Both the position numbers and the translations under genes were made by a program. A stretch of DNA of 64,000 nt, from the NCBI RefSeq assembly GCF_900107035.1, contig NZ_FNOJ01000008.1, forward strand, positions 1 to 64,000, read 5' to 3'. Shown here piece by piece: positions 37,284 through 46,099 of this stretch. The first letter of the stretch is position 1; every line of letters begins with the position of its first letter. Source of the DNA: Alicyclobacillus hesperidum (lineage in GTDB: Bacteria; Bacillota; Bacilli; Alicyclobacillales; Alicyclobacillaceae). The notes beneath the pieces are model-generated. The model did no database searches and was not told the DNA's origin. It was given only the letters and a program-made list of their open reading frames with translations.

Positions 37284-38945
37284 ATGCGATCGAAAAGAGT
37301 CATCCGTCGCCTCGGCGATTGGACGCCGCATGATCGTCGAGTGCGTCTCGACCGTCTCAATGCACCTGTGCTGTCTGACGCGATGGCGATTACTCCATCC
37401 GATTCGTCACCAGCACCGCCAGCTGACTGGTTGACGCCTGATCTAGATGCCAACATCGCCACACTGCGCGATACGTTGCAGAAAGCGTCCGATGTCGTTT
37501 TCCGCCCGCTCGTCGTCCTTGGCGGCAAACGGGCTTGCATTGTGTATGTCGATGGCCTCTCCGACATGGAGCTGGTTGATGCACATGTGCTCGAGTCGCT
37601 TATTCAAGCGCACTCCCCGGCACCTGACACTCCACACCCCCTCGCGATTACCCATGTCGAGGCAGCAGCAGAGCAGGTGACGACCGCCGGTGTGAAGCCC
37701 GTGCGCACGTTTTCAGCAGCCGTCGAATCGATCATCGTCGAATTACAAGTTGTACTCTTCCTCGAGGGGACCGAAACAGCCATCGCCTTAAACGCAGGGG
37801 GTGGCGAAAATCGCGCCATTTCGGAGCCCGATGCCGAAGCGGTGGTGCGCGGCCCACGCGAAGGTTTTAACGAAAGCCTACGCACGTCCATCACGCTCCT
37901 GCGCCGCCGCATTCGCACGCCAGATCTCGCCATCGAGACCATGCAACTCGGTACATATACACAAACCAAAGTGGCTCTATGCTACATCGAAGGGATCGCT
38001 GATTCGGAAATCGTCAACGAAGTACGTACCCGTCTCAAGCGCATCGACACCGACAGCATTATCGACACCGGCTATATCGAGGAGTTGATTGAAGACAATC
38101 CGTTTTCTCCGTTTCCCCAGATTCAAAACACCGAGCGCCCAGACGTGGTGGCCTCGATGCTGGTCGAAGGGCGCGTCGCGATTCTCGCCGATGGATCGCC
38201 GTTTGCGCTCATCGCTCCGATCAACTTCTGGGGTGCATTGCAAGCTGCGGAAGACTATTATGAACGCTTCCCAATCGTCAATCTCATTCGCTGGTTGCGC
38301 TATCTTTTCATGTTTATCGCACTTTACTTGCCGTCTTTGTACGTCGCGATCACGACTTTTCATCAAGAAATGCTGCCAACCAAGCTCCTCTTGTCGATCG
38401 CGGCGGCGCGCGAAGTCACGCCACTGCCCGCGATCGCCGAATGTCTGTTGATGGAAATCACCTTCGAAGCCCTGCGCGAAGCAGGTATTCGCTTGCCGAA
38501 GGCTGTTGGTTCCGCCATCAGCATCGTCGGGGCGCTCGTCATTGGCCAGGCCGCCGTCGAGGCCGGCATCGTGTCGGCGCCGATGGTCATCGTCGTCGCC
38601 ATCACGGGCATCGCCTCCTTTGTCATTCCGCGCTACAGCTTTACGATCGCGATTCGCATTTTGCGCTTCGGCATGATCATCCTTGGTGGCACCATTGGCT
38701 TATTTGGCATCATCGCATTCACACTTGCCGTCATCGTACATCTCGCGAGTTTGCGCTCCATCGGCGTGCCGTATCTGATGCCGGCATCGCCTTTGACGAA
38801 AAAGAACATGCGCGATGTCATTACGCGTCCGCCACACTGGGCGATGCGTTGGCGTCCAATCGAAACAAGCAAGCCCAACCGCCAACGACAGAGCAATGCA
38901 ATGGCTCCGGCGCAACGCATGCCCCGGGGCAAACGCCGAATGTAG
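37284..38945 (+). CDS. spore germinant receptor A subunit (GerA family)
   Basis: 553 residues. The N-terminal two-part soluble region includes RPLVVLGGKRACIVYVDGLSDMEL and SVESIIVELQ-like segments; the linker FNESLRTSITLLRRRIRTPDL is diagnostic. The C-terminal membrane half (PTKLLLSIAAAREVTPLPAIAE, FEALREAGIRLPKAVGSAIS, QAAVEAGIVSAPMVIVVAITGIASF) is the GerA signature. A basic hydrophilic tail follows. ATG 37284 has GGAGGT 7 nt upstream. First gene of a four-gene receptor operon; it acts in the spore inner membrane. Confidence 0.94.
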   Translation: MRSKRVIRRLGDWTPHDRRVRLDRLNAPVLSDAMAITPSDSSPAPPADWLTPDLDANIATLRDTLQKASDVVFRPLVVLGGKRACIVYVDGLSDMELVDAHVLESLIQAHSPAPDTPHPLAITHVEAAAEQVTTAGVKPVRTFSAAVESIIVELQVVLFLEGTETAIALNAGGGENRAISEPDAEAVVRGPREGFNESLRTSITLLRRRIRTPDLAIETMQLGTYTQTKVALCYIEGIADSEIVNEVRTRLKRIDTDSIIDTGYIEELIEDNPFSPFPQIQNTERPDVVASMLVEGRVAILADGSPFALIAPINFWGALQAAEDYYERFPIVNLIRWLRYLFMFIALYLPSLYVAITTFHQEMLPTKLLLSIAAAREVTPLPAIAECLLMEITFEALREAGIRLPKAVGSAISIVGALVIGQAAVEAGIVSAPMVIVVAITGIASFVIPRYSFTIAIRILRFGMIILGGTIGLFGIIAFTLAVIVHLASLRSIGVPYLMPASPLTKKNMRDVITRPPHWAMRWRPIETSKPNRQRQSNAMAPAQRMPRGKRRM

Positions 38946-38959
38946 AAAGGAGATTGCCT

Positions 38960-40120
38960 ATGTGGAGGCGATTTGCGACCTGTGTCTCAATCGTGGCCAG
39001 TTCTCTTATGTGCACAGGTTGCTGGGACTCGACCGAGATCGACCGCTTATCCATTGTCACCATGACAGGTGTCGATGTCGCCGAGGACGGCCAGTCCGTA
39101 CTGGGGTCTGTGCAAATCGCCAGAGCGAGCGAACTGGGGACAACCGGCGGCGGATCGCCCGCAACTTCGACTGGAAGTGCCAAAGCGTATTTGGTGGAAA
39201 GCGCGGAAGGCCCCACCGAAGTCGAGGTCATGGCGAAAATCCGATCAAGTTTGCCGCGCAAGTTGTTCATGGGACATCGTCGCGTGATCGTGATCGGCGA
39301 AGATTACGCTCGCCGCGGTGTCGGCCAACTGCTGGACGAAATTGTCCGCAATCCGCAGAGCCGCTTGCGAACCTATGTGGTTGTCGCATTTCACGAACAG
39401 GCGCAGAAGATGCTGCAAGTGCCATCTGACTTGAACCGGCTACCTTCCGATGCTGTCGTCGAACTGGAACAGTCAGGGTCTGTTGTTGCGATGGACGCGA
39501 GGAGATTTGCCAAGCAACTCACGAGCCATAGCGATCCGTATGCCATGGGAATTGCGATGTTCACAAACGAGATGTCGGAGGCATCGCCTGAAGCCTTGAC
39601 GCTGGAGAATATCGCCGTATTTCAACGCGATAAATTGGTTGACTGGTTGCAAGGTGAGGCGGCTAAGGGATTTCTTTGGATTTCCAGGGATCTTCGCGAC
39701 GACAGTGAAACAGTCACTTTGCCGGATAACAGGGGTAAGGTGAGCGTCCGTCTGGGTAGCGTGCGAACATCCCATCACGTAAAGATTGTTCGCGGACAAC
39801 CGGAACTCAATATCAACCTGCACGCCATTTTCGATATTAACCAAAACGCCTCGCGCCTCAACTTGTTGCAACCAAACCAGATGGATGTGGTACGAAAAGC
39901 GTTGCAAGCGAAAATTCAATCGCAAATTGCCAGCGCTATGCAACAGCTTCAACGCGATCAAGCCGATCCGCTTGGTGTAAGCAACGAGCTATTTAAATAT
40001 AATCCTGGTCTCTGGCGCCGGTTGGAGCCTCGATGGCGAGAAGTGTATGCAGCGATGCCCATCCACTACAACATCGATATCAACATACGCAATGCAGGTC
40101 TGATGAGCAGTAGCTTATAG
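38960..40120 (+). CDS. spore germinant receptor C subunit (Ger(x)C lipoprotein)
   Basis: 386 residues. The signal peptide ends in a lipobox SSLMCTGCWDSTEIDRL with lipidation at Cys 21. GVDVAEDGQ, AKIRSSLPRKLFMGHRRVIVIGE and LAVFQ-type IAVFQRDKL strands fit the GerC three-domain fold, and the end GLWRRLEPRWREVYAAMPI is typical of Ger(x)C. AAAGGAG precedes the ATG by 8 nt. It is bound to the outer face of the spore inner membrane. Confidence 0.93.
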   Translation: MWRRFATCVSIVASSLMCTGCWDSTEIDRLSIVTMTGVDVAEDGQSVLGSVQIARASELGTTGGGSPATSTGSAKAYLVESAEGPTEVEVMAKIRSSLPRKLFMGHRRVIVIGEDYARRGVGQLLDEIVRNPQSRLRTYVVVAFHEQAQKMLQVPSDLNRLPSDAVVELEQSGSVVAMDARRFAKQLTSHSDPYAMGIAMFTNEMSEASPEALTLENIAVFQRDKLVDWLQGEAAKGFLWISRDLRDDSETVTLPDNRGKVSVRLGSVRTSHHVKIVRGQPELNINLHAIFDINQNASRLNLLQPNQMDVVRKALQAKIQSQIASAMQQLQRDQADPLGVSNELFKYNPGLWRRLEPRWREVYAAMPIHYNIDINIRNAGLMSSSL

Positions 40121-40132
40121 GCTTAATGTTAC

Positions 40133-40342
40133 GTGAAGAGAGTGAAGCCTGTGGTCAATTTCGCCAGTATCATACTTTCCATCTGCATTCTGGCCATCAT
40201 CTACTTGGCGGACTACCGTCCGCACATTCAATCGGCGAGCACAACGGTGAAAGCAATCTATACATCCCTCACCGCCATCGGCGCATTAGCCAGCACACTT
40301 TACATGTTACACGTACCTGGTTTTGTGTTGCACCTTGACTAA
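40133..40342 (+). CDS. two-helix small membrane protein, probable germinant receptor D subunit
   Basis: 69 residues (GTG start at 40133; GTG 40142 is also possible, and neither has a strong ribosome site). Two membrane helices (FASIILSICILAIIYLADY and TSLTAIGALASTLYMLHV) are separated by a short loop. Small 2-TM proteins of this kind are often encoded in germinant receptor operons and termed D subunits. The position between C and B genes supports this. Overlapping frames are shadows. Confidence 0.75.
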   Translation: MKRVKPVVNFASIILSICILAIIYLADYRPHIQSASTTVKAIYTSLTAIGALASTLYMLHVPGFVLHLD

Positions 40343-40364
40343 GGCAGCTAACAGGAGGATATAA

Positions 40365-41645
40365 GTGATGGCAATGCATGCTGCACAGACACAAACGGGC
40401 GGAACAAATACCACTGGCGGTGAAGGTCAAAGTCAAGGACAGACACAGGGAAAGACACAGACGACCATCTCCCTCCTCCAATATTTTATGGTCGTCATTG
40501 CATCCATTACCGCCTTTGGACATTTTGTCTACGTTCATTTGGCCATGATGTATGCGGGGCGCGATACGTGGCTATCGCTGACGTTAGGCTGCTTGATTGG
40601 GCTGATGATCACATATCTGAGCCTTGTGCATGTAGCTAAATACCCCAAACTCTCACTGGCTGGCCTCATGCAAGCGGCATTTGGCCGCTGGGTGGGCGGA
40701 GCGATTACGTCTCTGTACGTCGTCTATTTCCTGTTCCTCGTCGCATTGACGCTCAAACTTGTGGCAGGATTCATGACGGTGATCTACCCGACAACCCCTT
40801 CGGTTGCGTTCGTCTTTAGCGTCCTTGCCGTAGGAGCCTGGGCCTGCACGAAAGGCATTGAGGTATTGACGCGCACCATGCAGATCATCCTTCCATTTTT
40901 GATTGCAATGGGCGTTGGCGCGAGCCTATTGTCCATCAAAGACAAGGACTTTACAGATCTTCTTCCGATTTTGTACCATGGTTGGCCACCGGTCTTCGCA
41001 GGCAGCTTGATCTTCATCGCAATGTTTGCGGAAATGATTGTATTTCGCACCTTTACACCCCATGTGCAAAGCCCAGAGAAACTGCCTCGCTATGGTATTC
41101 TGCTGACTGGTATCATCTGGGCAATGTTTCTGTTGCCATGCATTGGCCCTATCGTCCTGTTTGGCGAAACCATCGCCAAAAGCCTGGCGTTTCCAACCTA
41201 TACGGAAATCCAGTACATTCAAATTCAAAATATCATTGAGCGATTTGATATTTTCGGGGTATTACTGTGGACCAATGGCAGCTTTTTTCGCATCGCTGCC
41301 TACTTATACGGGGCGACGAGTAGCCTCGGCGAACTGGTTGGTGAAAATGCCACCACTTTTGCGGTACCAGCCGCCATGCTCGCCGGCGGCGCAGCACTTT
41401 GTATGCTGCCAACATCGCGCGAGGAAATTTATCATTACATGAGTACTTCGTACATCTGGTTGTCTCTTGCCGCAGGTATGGGTATCCCGCTCCTTGCGGC
41501 GGGGATGATGAGCATCCGCAAACTGGTCAACAAATCGAATGCAGGTGGGCAAAAAGGAGGCTCGGGGAAGCAACAAAAGCATAATTCGGGCAGTGACAAT
41601 CGGCGCAGAAGCGGCGGCAGGAGTCCACGCGGCGTTGTGGAATAA
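40365..41645 (+). CDS. spore germinant receptor B subunit (endospore permease)
   Basis: 426 residues, APC-superfamily fold with about ten membrane helices. It starts SLLQYFMVVIASITAFGHFVYVHL. YPKLSLAGLMQAAFGRWVG, AEMIVFRTFTPHV and SREEIYHYMSTSYIWLSLA are GerB-like. AGGAGG lies 6 nt before GTG 40365 (9 before ATG 40368). Unusual features are a Gln/Gly/Thr-rich N-terminal tail of about 35 residues and a basic Gly/Ser/Arg-rich C-terminal tail after the last helix. It probably contributes to germinant binding. Confidence 0.93.
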   Translation: MMAMHAAQTQTGGTNTTGGEGQSQGQTQGKTQTTISLLQYFMVVIASITAFGHFVYVHLAMMYAGRDTWLSLTLGCLIGLMITYLSLVHVAKYPKLSLAGLMQAAFGRWVGGAITSLYVVYFLFLVALTLKLVAGFMTVIYPTTPSVAFVFSVLAVGAWACTKGIEVLTRTMQIILPFLIAMGVGASLLSIKDKDFTDLLPILYHGWPPVFAGSLIFIAMFAEMIVFRTFTPHVQSPEKLPRYGILLTGIIWAMFLLPCIGPIVLFGETIAKSLAFPTYTEIQYIQIQNIIERFDIFGVLLWTNGSFFRIAAYLYGATSSLGELVGENATTFAVPAAMLAGGAALCMLPTSREEIYHYMSTSYIWLSLAAGMGIPLLAAGMMSIRKLVNKSNAGGQKGGSGKQQKHNSGSDNRRRSGGRSPRGVVE

Positions 41646-41729
41646 CAAACGTAACAAGCGCGTTTGACACGATTCGGCAACATTTGCCCATTGCAATAAA
41701 GCTCACCCCGCCAAGGACGGAGGATGTCT

Positions 41730-43295
41730 GTGCGCAGGATGAATATGGATAACGGATACCTGCTATTGGTCCGCCAACTTATCTGCAATTACCTGCTCGG
41801 TTCGTTCATCGCGGTCGTTGGCGTCGGCGGTTCCTTGATCTTCTCCACGCTGCACATGACGACAAGCGAGATTCAGGCTATCGCAGAAATCTTGATCTGG
41901 TCACTGGTTTTGACCGTAATCGCGGACACCATCGTCTTTCGCCGACACATGCGGCCTATCCGTGTGGCTTTGGTCACACCTTGCCCTTCCCCGGAACAGT
42001 TTGAACGTGCCTATAAGCAGACACTGCGCTTGCCGGTACTGGCCGTCGCACGCGTGATGGGTCCGCATTGGTTGAGCTTTACCGTGCCAGGACTTGTCTG
42101 GTCGATGTACGACATTCATCAGGGCATCCTGGCACTGCCAATCACTTATGTGGGACTTGCGGCGCTTGGCACCTTACTCGTTGCGAGCATGCACGCGGTC
42201 ACGGAGTTCTTCCTGACTTCGCGCAGCACGAGTTCTACACTCGTCGCACTTCGCCGGCGCTGCCGTAGCCTCTATGGAAAAGACGTGGCGCTAAGTGGCG
42301 AAGTCATCGTGCCACTGCGCTCCAAGTTCGCCATGAGTGCCGTTGTCTTTGGCACGCTTCCGATGTTGTTATTCGGTTTGGCAAATGGCATCCGCTTGCT
42401 CGATGCCACAAGCAGTTCAGCGCCGTATTGGTCGTGGGCCACAAGCGTTCTGGTGCTAGGTTCCTCATTTTCTGCACTAGGTGGTTGGCTGCTAGCTGCC
42501 GACGTGCGCCGCCCCATCAGCCAATTGGAACATTTAATGAGGCGCGTGCGTGAGGGCGATTTGAAGGTGCGTGCGGAAGATACCTACATGGACGAGTTTT
42601 CGAATTTGATTCAAGGCTTTAATCACATGGTTCAAGGGCTTGCCGAACGCGACATGCTCAATCAACAACTGATCGACAGCTATTTCGCAACACTCGCCGC
42701 CGCGCTCGACGCGCGTGATCCGTACACCGCAGGACACTCGATTCGCGTAGCTACATATGCGGAAGCCATTGGCCGCCAGGTCGGTCTTGCCGCGGATGTC
42801 ATCACGCAGCTTCGCCAGTCGGCCTTGCTCCATGACATCGGAAAGATTGGCATTCGCGATGAGGTGCTCTTAAAAGACGGAAAGCTGACCGATGAAGAGT
42901 TTGCCGTCATCCAGCAACACCCCGTCATCGGCGAGTCCATCGTCCGCCAAATCCAGCCGGATACGGCCATGAAGCCCCTTCTGCCGGGCATTCGTTCGCA
43001 CCATGAACGGTATGACGGCAAGGGTTACCCGGACGGACTTTCCGGTTCGGACATCCCTTTATTCGGTCGAATTCTCGCAGTTGCCGACGCATACGATGCC
43101 ATGACTTCGGATCGACCTTATCGCGCAGGCATGGCACCGGAACGCGCCATTGCCATCTTGCTCGACGGCCGTGGAACGCAGTGGGATCCCGTCTTCGTCG
43201 ACGCATTTGTCGCTACTCGAGAGCAGTCAACAACCGCGTTCGCTGACGCAAACCTGCAAATGACGCGTCAGGTTGCCGCCTCGACCAAAGCCTGA
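41730..43295 (+). CDS. membrane HAMP/HD-GYP domain phosphodiesterase
   Basis: About 521 residues. Hydrophobic N-terminal segments include GSFIAVVGVGGSLIFSTL and several more up to residue 260. A HAMP linker (RRPISQLEHLMRRVREGDL) leads to an HD-GYP domain: HSIRVATYAEAIG, LLHDIGKIGIRD, HHERYDGKGYPDGLSG, RILAVADAYDAMTSDRPYR. A c-di-GMP or other cyclic-dinucleotide hydrolase is likely. GGAGG abuts an ATG at 41724; GTG 41730, 6 nt further, is preferred. Its 3' end overlaps the convergent amidotransferase by 28 nt. Confidence 0.92.
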   Translation: MRRMNMDNGYLLLVRQLICNYLLGSFIAVVGVGGSLIFSTLHMTTSEIQAIAEILIWSLVLTVIADTIVFRRHMRPIRVALVTPCPSPEQFERAYKQTLRLPVLAVARVMGPHWLSFTVPGLVWSMYDIHQGILALPITYVGLAALGTLLVASMHAVTEFFLTSRSTSSTLVALRRRCRSLYGKDVALSGEVIVPLRSKFAMSAVVFGTLPMLLFGLANGIRLLDATSSSAPYWSWATSVLVLGSSFSALGGWLLAADVRRPISQLEHLMRRVREGDLKVRAEDTYMDEFSNLIQGFNHMVQGLAERDMLNQQLIDSYFATLAAALDARDPYTAGHSIRVATYAEAIGRQVGLAADVITQLRQSALLHDIGKIGIRDEVLLKDGKLTDEEFAVIQQHPVIGESIVRQIQPDTAMKPLLPGIRSHHERYDGKGYPDGLSGSDIPLFGRILAVADAYDAMTSDRPYRAGMAPERAIAILLDGRGTQWDPVFVDAFVATREQSTTAFADANLQMTRQVAASTKA

Positions 43296-44005
43296 AACAG
43301 CCCCAGGGCACCCAGATCCGTGCGCCACATGTTCTCTGGATGCCACTGTACGGCCAGTAACCAGGAATCCGCATCAGAACCCTCTATCGCTTCGACAAGT
43401 CCGTCGGCGTCCCAACCGACCGCCTGCAGGCCGGGCGCGACGCTTTTCACGGCCTGATGATGAAAGCTGTTGACGCGCACCACCGTTTCGCCTTGGTAAC
43501 AAGCCGATAGGCGCGATCCCGCTTGTAATCTGACGCTGTGTGTTGCTTCGCCCCGACCCGCCTTTTGGCTGTGTTGCAACTTGCCCTTCCATTGGCGCGG
43601 CAGATCCTGATAAAGCGTCCCGCCAAGGGCGACATTCAACACTTGCATGCCGCGGCAAATGCCCAAAATCGGTTTATTCTGCGCCCGCATCATGTTAATG
43701 AGCGCCAGCTCGATGCGATCGCGCGCGGGCTCCAAAGCCCCTAGCCCGATTTGCGGTTCCTCCCCGTAAAGGTTCGGATCGACATCGTCGCCGCCCGTCA
43801 ACAACAGACCGTCGAGCCGTTCGGCGAGCCCGCCAAGTACCGCTCCATCGTTGACATACGGAATCACAACAGGCACGCCCCCAGCCGCCTCGACGCCCTG
43901 CGCATAGTCATCCGACACGGTCACAGCCATTAAAGGCAACCCCGGCAACTGGCTCTGGCGCACATGACGCGATCCAGTCAAGCCAATCAGCGGTCGTCTC
44001 CCCAT
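43268..44005 (-). CDS. class I glutamine amidotransferase-like hydrolase (peptidase C26, PuuD-like)
   Basis: 245 residues. PLIGLTGSRH start, LLLTGGDDVDPNLYGEEP, nucleophile Cys in PILGICRGMQVLNVALGG, NSFHHQAVKSVAPGL and the catalytic His in VQWHPENMW. The family includes gamma-glutamyl-GABA and related gamma-glutamyl hydrolases; substrate unassigned. ATG 44005 has AAAGGAG upstream. Its upstream flank overlaps no coding part of ahcY after this start choice. It follows ahcY on the same strand. Confidence 0.88.
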   Translation of the reverse strand: MGRRPLIGLTGSRHVRQSQLPGLPLMAVTVSDDYAQGVEAAGGVPVVIPYVNDGAVLGGLAERLDGLLLTGGDDVDPNLYGEEPQIGLGALEPARDRIELALINMMRAQNKPILGICRGMQVLNVALGGTLYQDLPRQWKGKLQHSQKAGRGEATHSVRLQAGSRLSACYQGETVVRVNSFHHQAVKSVAPGLQAVGWDADGLVEAIEGSDADSWLLAVQWHPENMWRTDLGALGLFQALVEAAT

Positions 44006-44034
44006 CCACCATCTCTCCTTTGCCCGCGCAGCCA

Positions 44035-45285
44035 TTACTGCCAACTTTCAGCGTACTGTCTCTGCTCCAACGTAAGTCGGTCAATTTCGATTCCCCAACT
44101 GCGCAATCGCATCTGGGCAACTTCGCGATCAATATGTTCTGGGATCCTATGCAGTCCAGGTGCGTAGTTGTTCGTCAGCACTTCGCGCAGACCGAGAGCT
44201 TGTAGCGCAAATGTCATGTCCATGACCTCGGCCGGATGCCCGTCCCCGGCAGCGAGGTTGACCAAGCGTCCCTCGGCGATCAAGTACAGGCGCCGCCCAT
44301 CCTGCAAACGATACTCATCGATGTTGGGACGAGCCTGGTGCACAGACACGGCGAGGCCTTCCAAATCCGGTTTGCTGACTTCCACGTCAAAGTGGCCGGC
44401 ATTCCCCAGGATGGCGCCATCCTTCATCCGTTTCATCGCTTCACCGTAAATCACGTATTTGTTGCCCGTCACCGTGATGAAAATGTCACCACGCGGCGCG
44501 GCTTCGAGGAGCGGCATCACGGCATAGCCCTCCATCGCAGCTTCGACGGCACGGATGGGATCCACTTCGCAGACGATGACCTGTGCCCCGAGTCCACGAG
44601 CCCGTGCAGCAACACCTTTGCCGCACCAGCCATAGCCGACGACAACAACCGTTTTCCCTGCGATCACGAGATTCGTCGTCCGCATGAAACCATCCCACAC
44701 AGACTGCCCCGTTCCATAGCGGTTGTCGAACAGATGTTTACAAAGCGCATCGTTGACTCCGAGCATTGGATACTGCAGGATGCCCTCATTGGCCATCGCA
44801 CGCAAGCGAACAATCCCCGTTGTCGTCTCCTCGCAACCGCCCGCGATACGCTTGGCTTGCTCAGGGCGATCGCGATGGAGAATCGTCGCCAGATCCGCAC
44901 CGTCGTCAATAAGTCCAACCGGATCGAAATCGAGTACGGATCGCAAATGCATGTTGTACTCGTCTTCCGTAGCGCCGTGCCACGCATACGTATGCACGCC
45001 GCGCACCGCCAGCGCGGCCGCCACATCGTCCTGCGTCGATAGCGGATTGCTGCCGGCAATCGCGACTTCTGCACCGCCAGCCTGTATGACAAGCGCCAAA
45101 TAGGCCGTTTTGGCCTCGAGATGAAGGCACATAGAAATGCGCTTTCCGGCAAACGGCTGCTCCTTTCGAAACGTCTCTTCTAATTGCCTCAATAGCGGCA
45201 TATGGGCCTTGACCCACGCAATCTTTTGTTCACCACTTGGATGTAAACCTATGTCGCGCACCATAGACTGTTGACTCGCCGTCAT
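44035..45285 (-). CDS. ahcY: adenosylhomocysteinase
   Basis: Hydrolyses S-adenosylhomocysteine. 416 residues, the short type lacking an insert seen in eukaryotic forms. SMCLHLEAKTAYLALVIQAGGAEV, CEETTTGIVRLRAM, VVVVGYGWCGKGVAARARGLGA (NAD fold) and HPAEVMDMTFALQALGL are diagnostic. ATG 45285 has AAAGGAG 8 nt upstream. It sits behind a terminator of the preceding ndoA operon, so it likely has its own promoter. Confidence 0.95.
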   Translation of the reverse strand: MTASQQSMVRDIGLHPSGEQKIAWVKAHMPLLRQLEETFRKEQPFAGKRISMCLHLEAKTAYLALVIQAGGAEVAIAGSNPLSTQDDVAAALAVRGVHTYAWHGATEDEYNMHLRSVLDFDPVGLIDDGADLATILHRDRPEQAKRIAGGCEETTTGIVRLRAMANEGILQYPMLGVNDALCKHLFDNRYGTGQSVWDGFMRTTNLVIAGKTVVVVGYGWCGKGVAARARGLGAQVIVCEVDPIRAVEAAMEGYAVMPLLEAAPRGDIFITVTGNKYVIYGEAMKRMKDGAILGNAGHFDVEVSKPDLEGLAVSVHQARPNIDEYRLQDGRRLYLIAEGRLVNLAAGDGHPAEVMDMTFALQALGLREVLTNNYAPGLHRIPEHIDREVAQMRLRSWGIEIDRLTLEQRQYAESWQ

Positions 45286-45308
45286 ATTCTTGTCTCCTTT
45301 TGGAACGT

Positions 45309-45333
45309 AAAAAAGACGGATTGTCATCCGCCC
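45309..45333 (-). terminator. terminator after ndoA
   Basis: On the minus strand GCGGAT-GACA-ATCCGT is followed by six T residues (complement of 45309-45314). It lies between ndoA and ahcY. Confidence 0.7.
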
Positions 45334-45379
45334 TTTCTCCACAATTTCTATCATTCACTTGGCATCCCTGGCGACACCA

Positions 45380-45730
45380 TTAAAAATCCACAAGGCCAAG
45401 GCTGATAAGCAGCCCTTCGTTGACCATTTTCATCATTTCGTCGTCCAAGTGTGTAATTTTGTCTGTCAAACGCTGCTTATCCAGTGTCCGCAGCTGCTCG
45501 AGCAAAATGACGGAATCCCGATCCAAGCCGTACTTCTCAGCCTTAATTTCGACGTGCGTCGGGAGTTTCGCCTTCTGAATCTGAGCTGTGATGGCTGCGA
45601 CAATGACTGTGGGACTGAAACGATTCCCGATGTCATTCTGGATGATCAGTACGGGGCGAAATCCTCCTTGCTCCGATCCGACCACAGGTGAAAGGTCGGC
45701 GAAGAAGATGTCCCCTCGTTTGACATTCAA
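45380..45730 (-). CDS. ndoA: EndoA/MazF-type mRNA interferase toxin
   Basis: 116 residues. [47 protein letters not shown] and [27 protein letters not shown] are near-identical to the MazF/NdoA endoribonuclease consensus. It starts 4 nt after the antitoxin gene, in the conserved alr-ndoAI-ndoA order of Bacillota. Confidence 0.95.
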   Translation of the reverse strand: MNVKRGDIFFADLSPVVGSEQGGFRPVLIIQNDIGNRFSPTVIVAAITAQIQKAKLPTHVEIKAEKYGLDRDSVILLEQLRTLDKQRLTDKITHLDDEMMKMVNEGLLISLGLVDF

Positions 45731-45734
45731 TCGT

Positions 45735-46007
45735 TCACACCCCGCTCACTAAACGCTCCACCGTGCCCCCTGCTTCCTGTTCCAAAAAGAACGACTCCGA
45801 AGCAATGCGCAGGTTCAAACGCGCCATCTCCTGATACCCTTGCTGCATCTGTTCGCGGATATCGTTGCGGCGATGCGTCAATACATACATACGCAACGCC
45901 TCTCGTACAATTTGACTCCGATTGGCGCTGTCTGTACGCGCGAAACCATCCACCTGCTCCAGCAACTGCTCCGGAACATACACTACCATGCGTTTTTTAC
46001 CGGACAC
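45735..46007 (-). CDS. ndoAI: EndoAI antitoxin (ribbon-helix-helix)
   Basis: About 90 residues. A ribbon-helix-helix N-terminus ([19 protein letters not shown]) is followed by the toxin-binding tail ([18 protein letters not shown]... TVERLVSGV, matching Ndo[10 protein letters not shown]). GTG 46007 has GGAGGT 7 nt upstream and aligns with known starts; the longer ORF is rejected. Antitoxin of the NdoA toxin and likely autorepressor. Confidence 0.92.
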   Translation of the reverse strand: MSGKKRMVVYVPEQLLEQVDGFARTDSANRSQIVREALRMYVLTHRRNDIREQMQQGYQEMARLNLRIASESFFLEQEAGGTVERLVSGV

Positions 46008-46099
46008 GCGCGGCACCTCCACTGCAATGGCGACACTTTTTCCATCGAGTATTATAGCGATCCGCCATGTGCGAATCAAAACAACTTGGCTGATCCGCG

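Noticed and set aside
37604-37969. Antisense ORF within the germinant receptor gene
   Set aside because: Shadow frame without domain or ribosome site.
45286-45379. Possible SAM or SAH riboswitch before ahcY
   Set aside because: The leader is too short and holds only the ndoA terminator; no aptamer consensus was seen.
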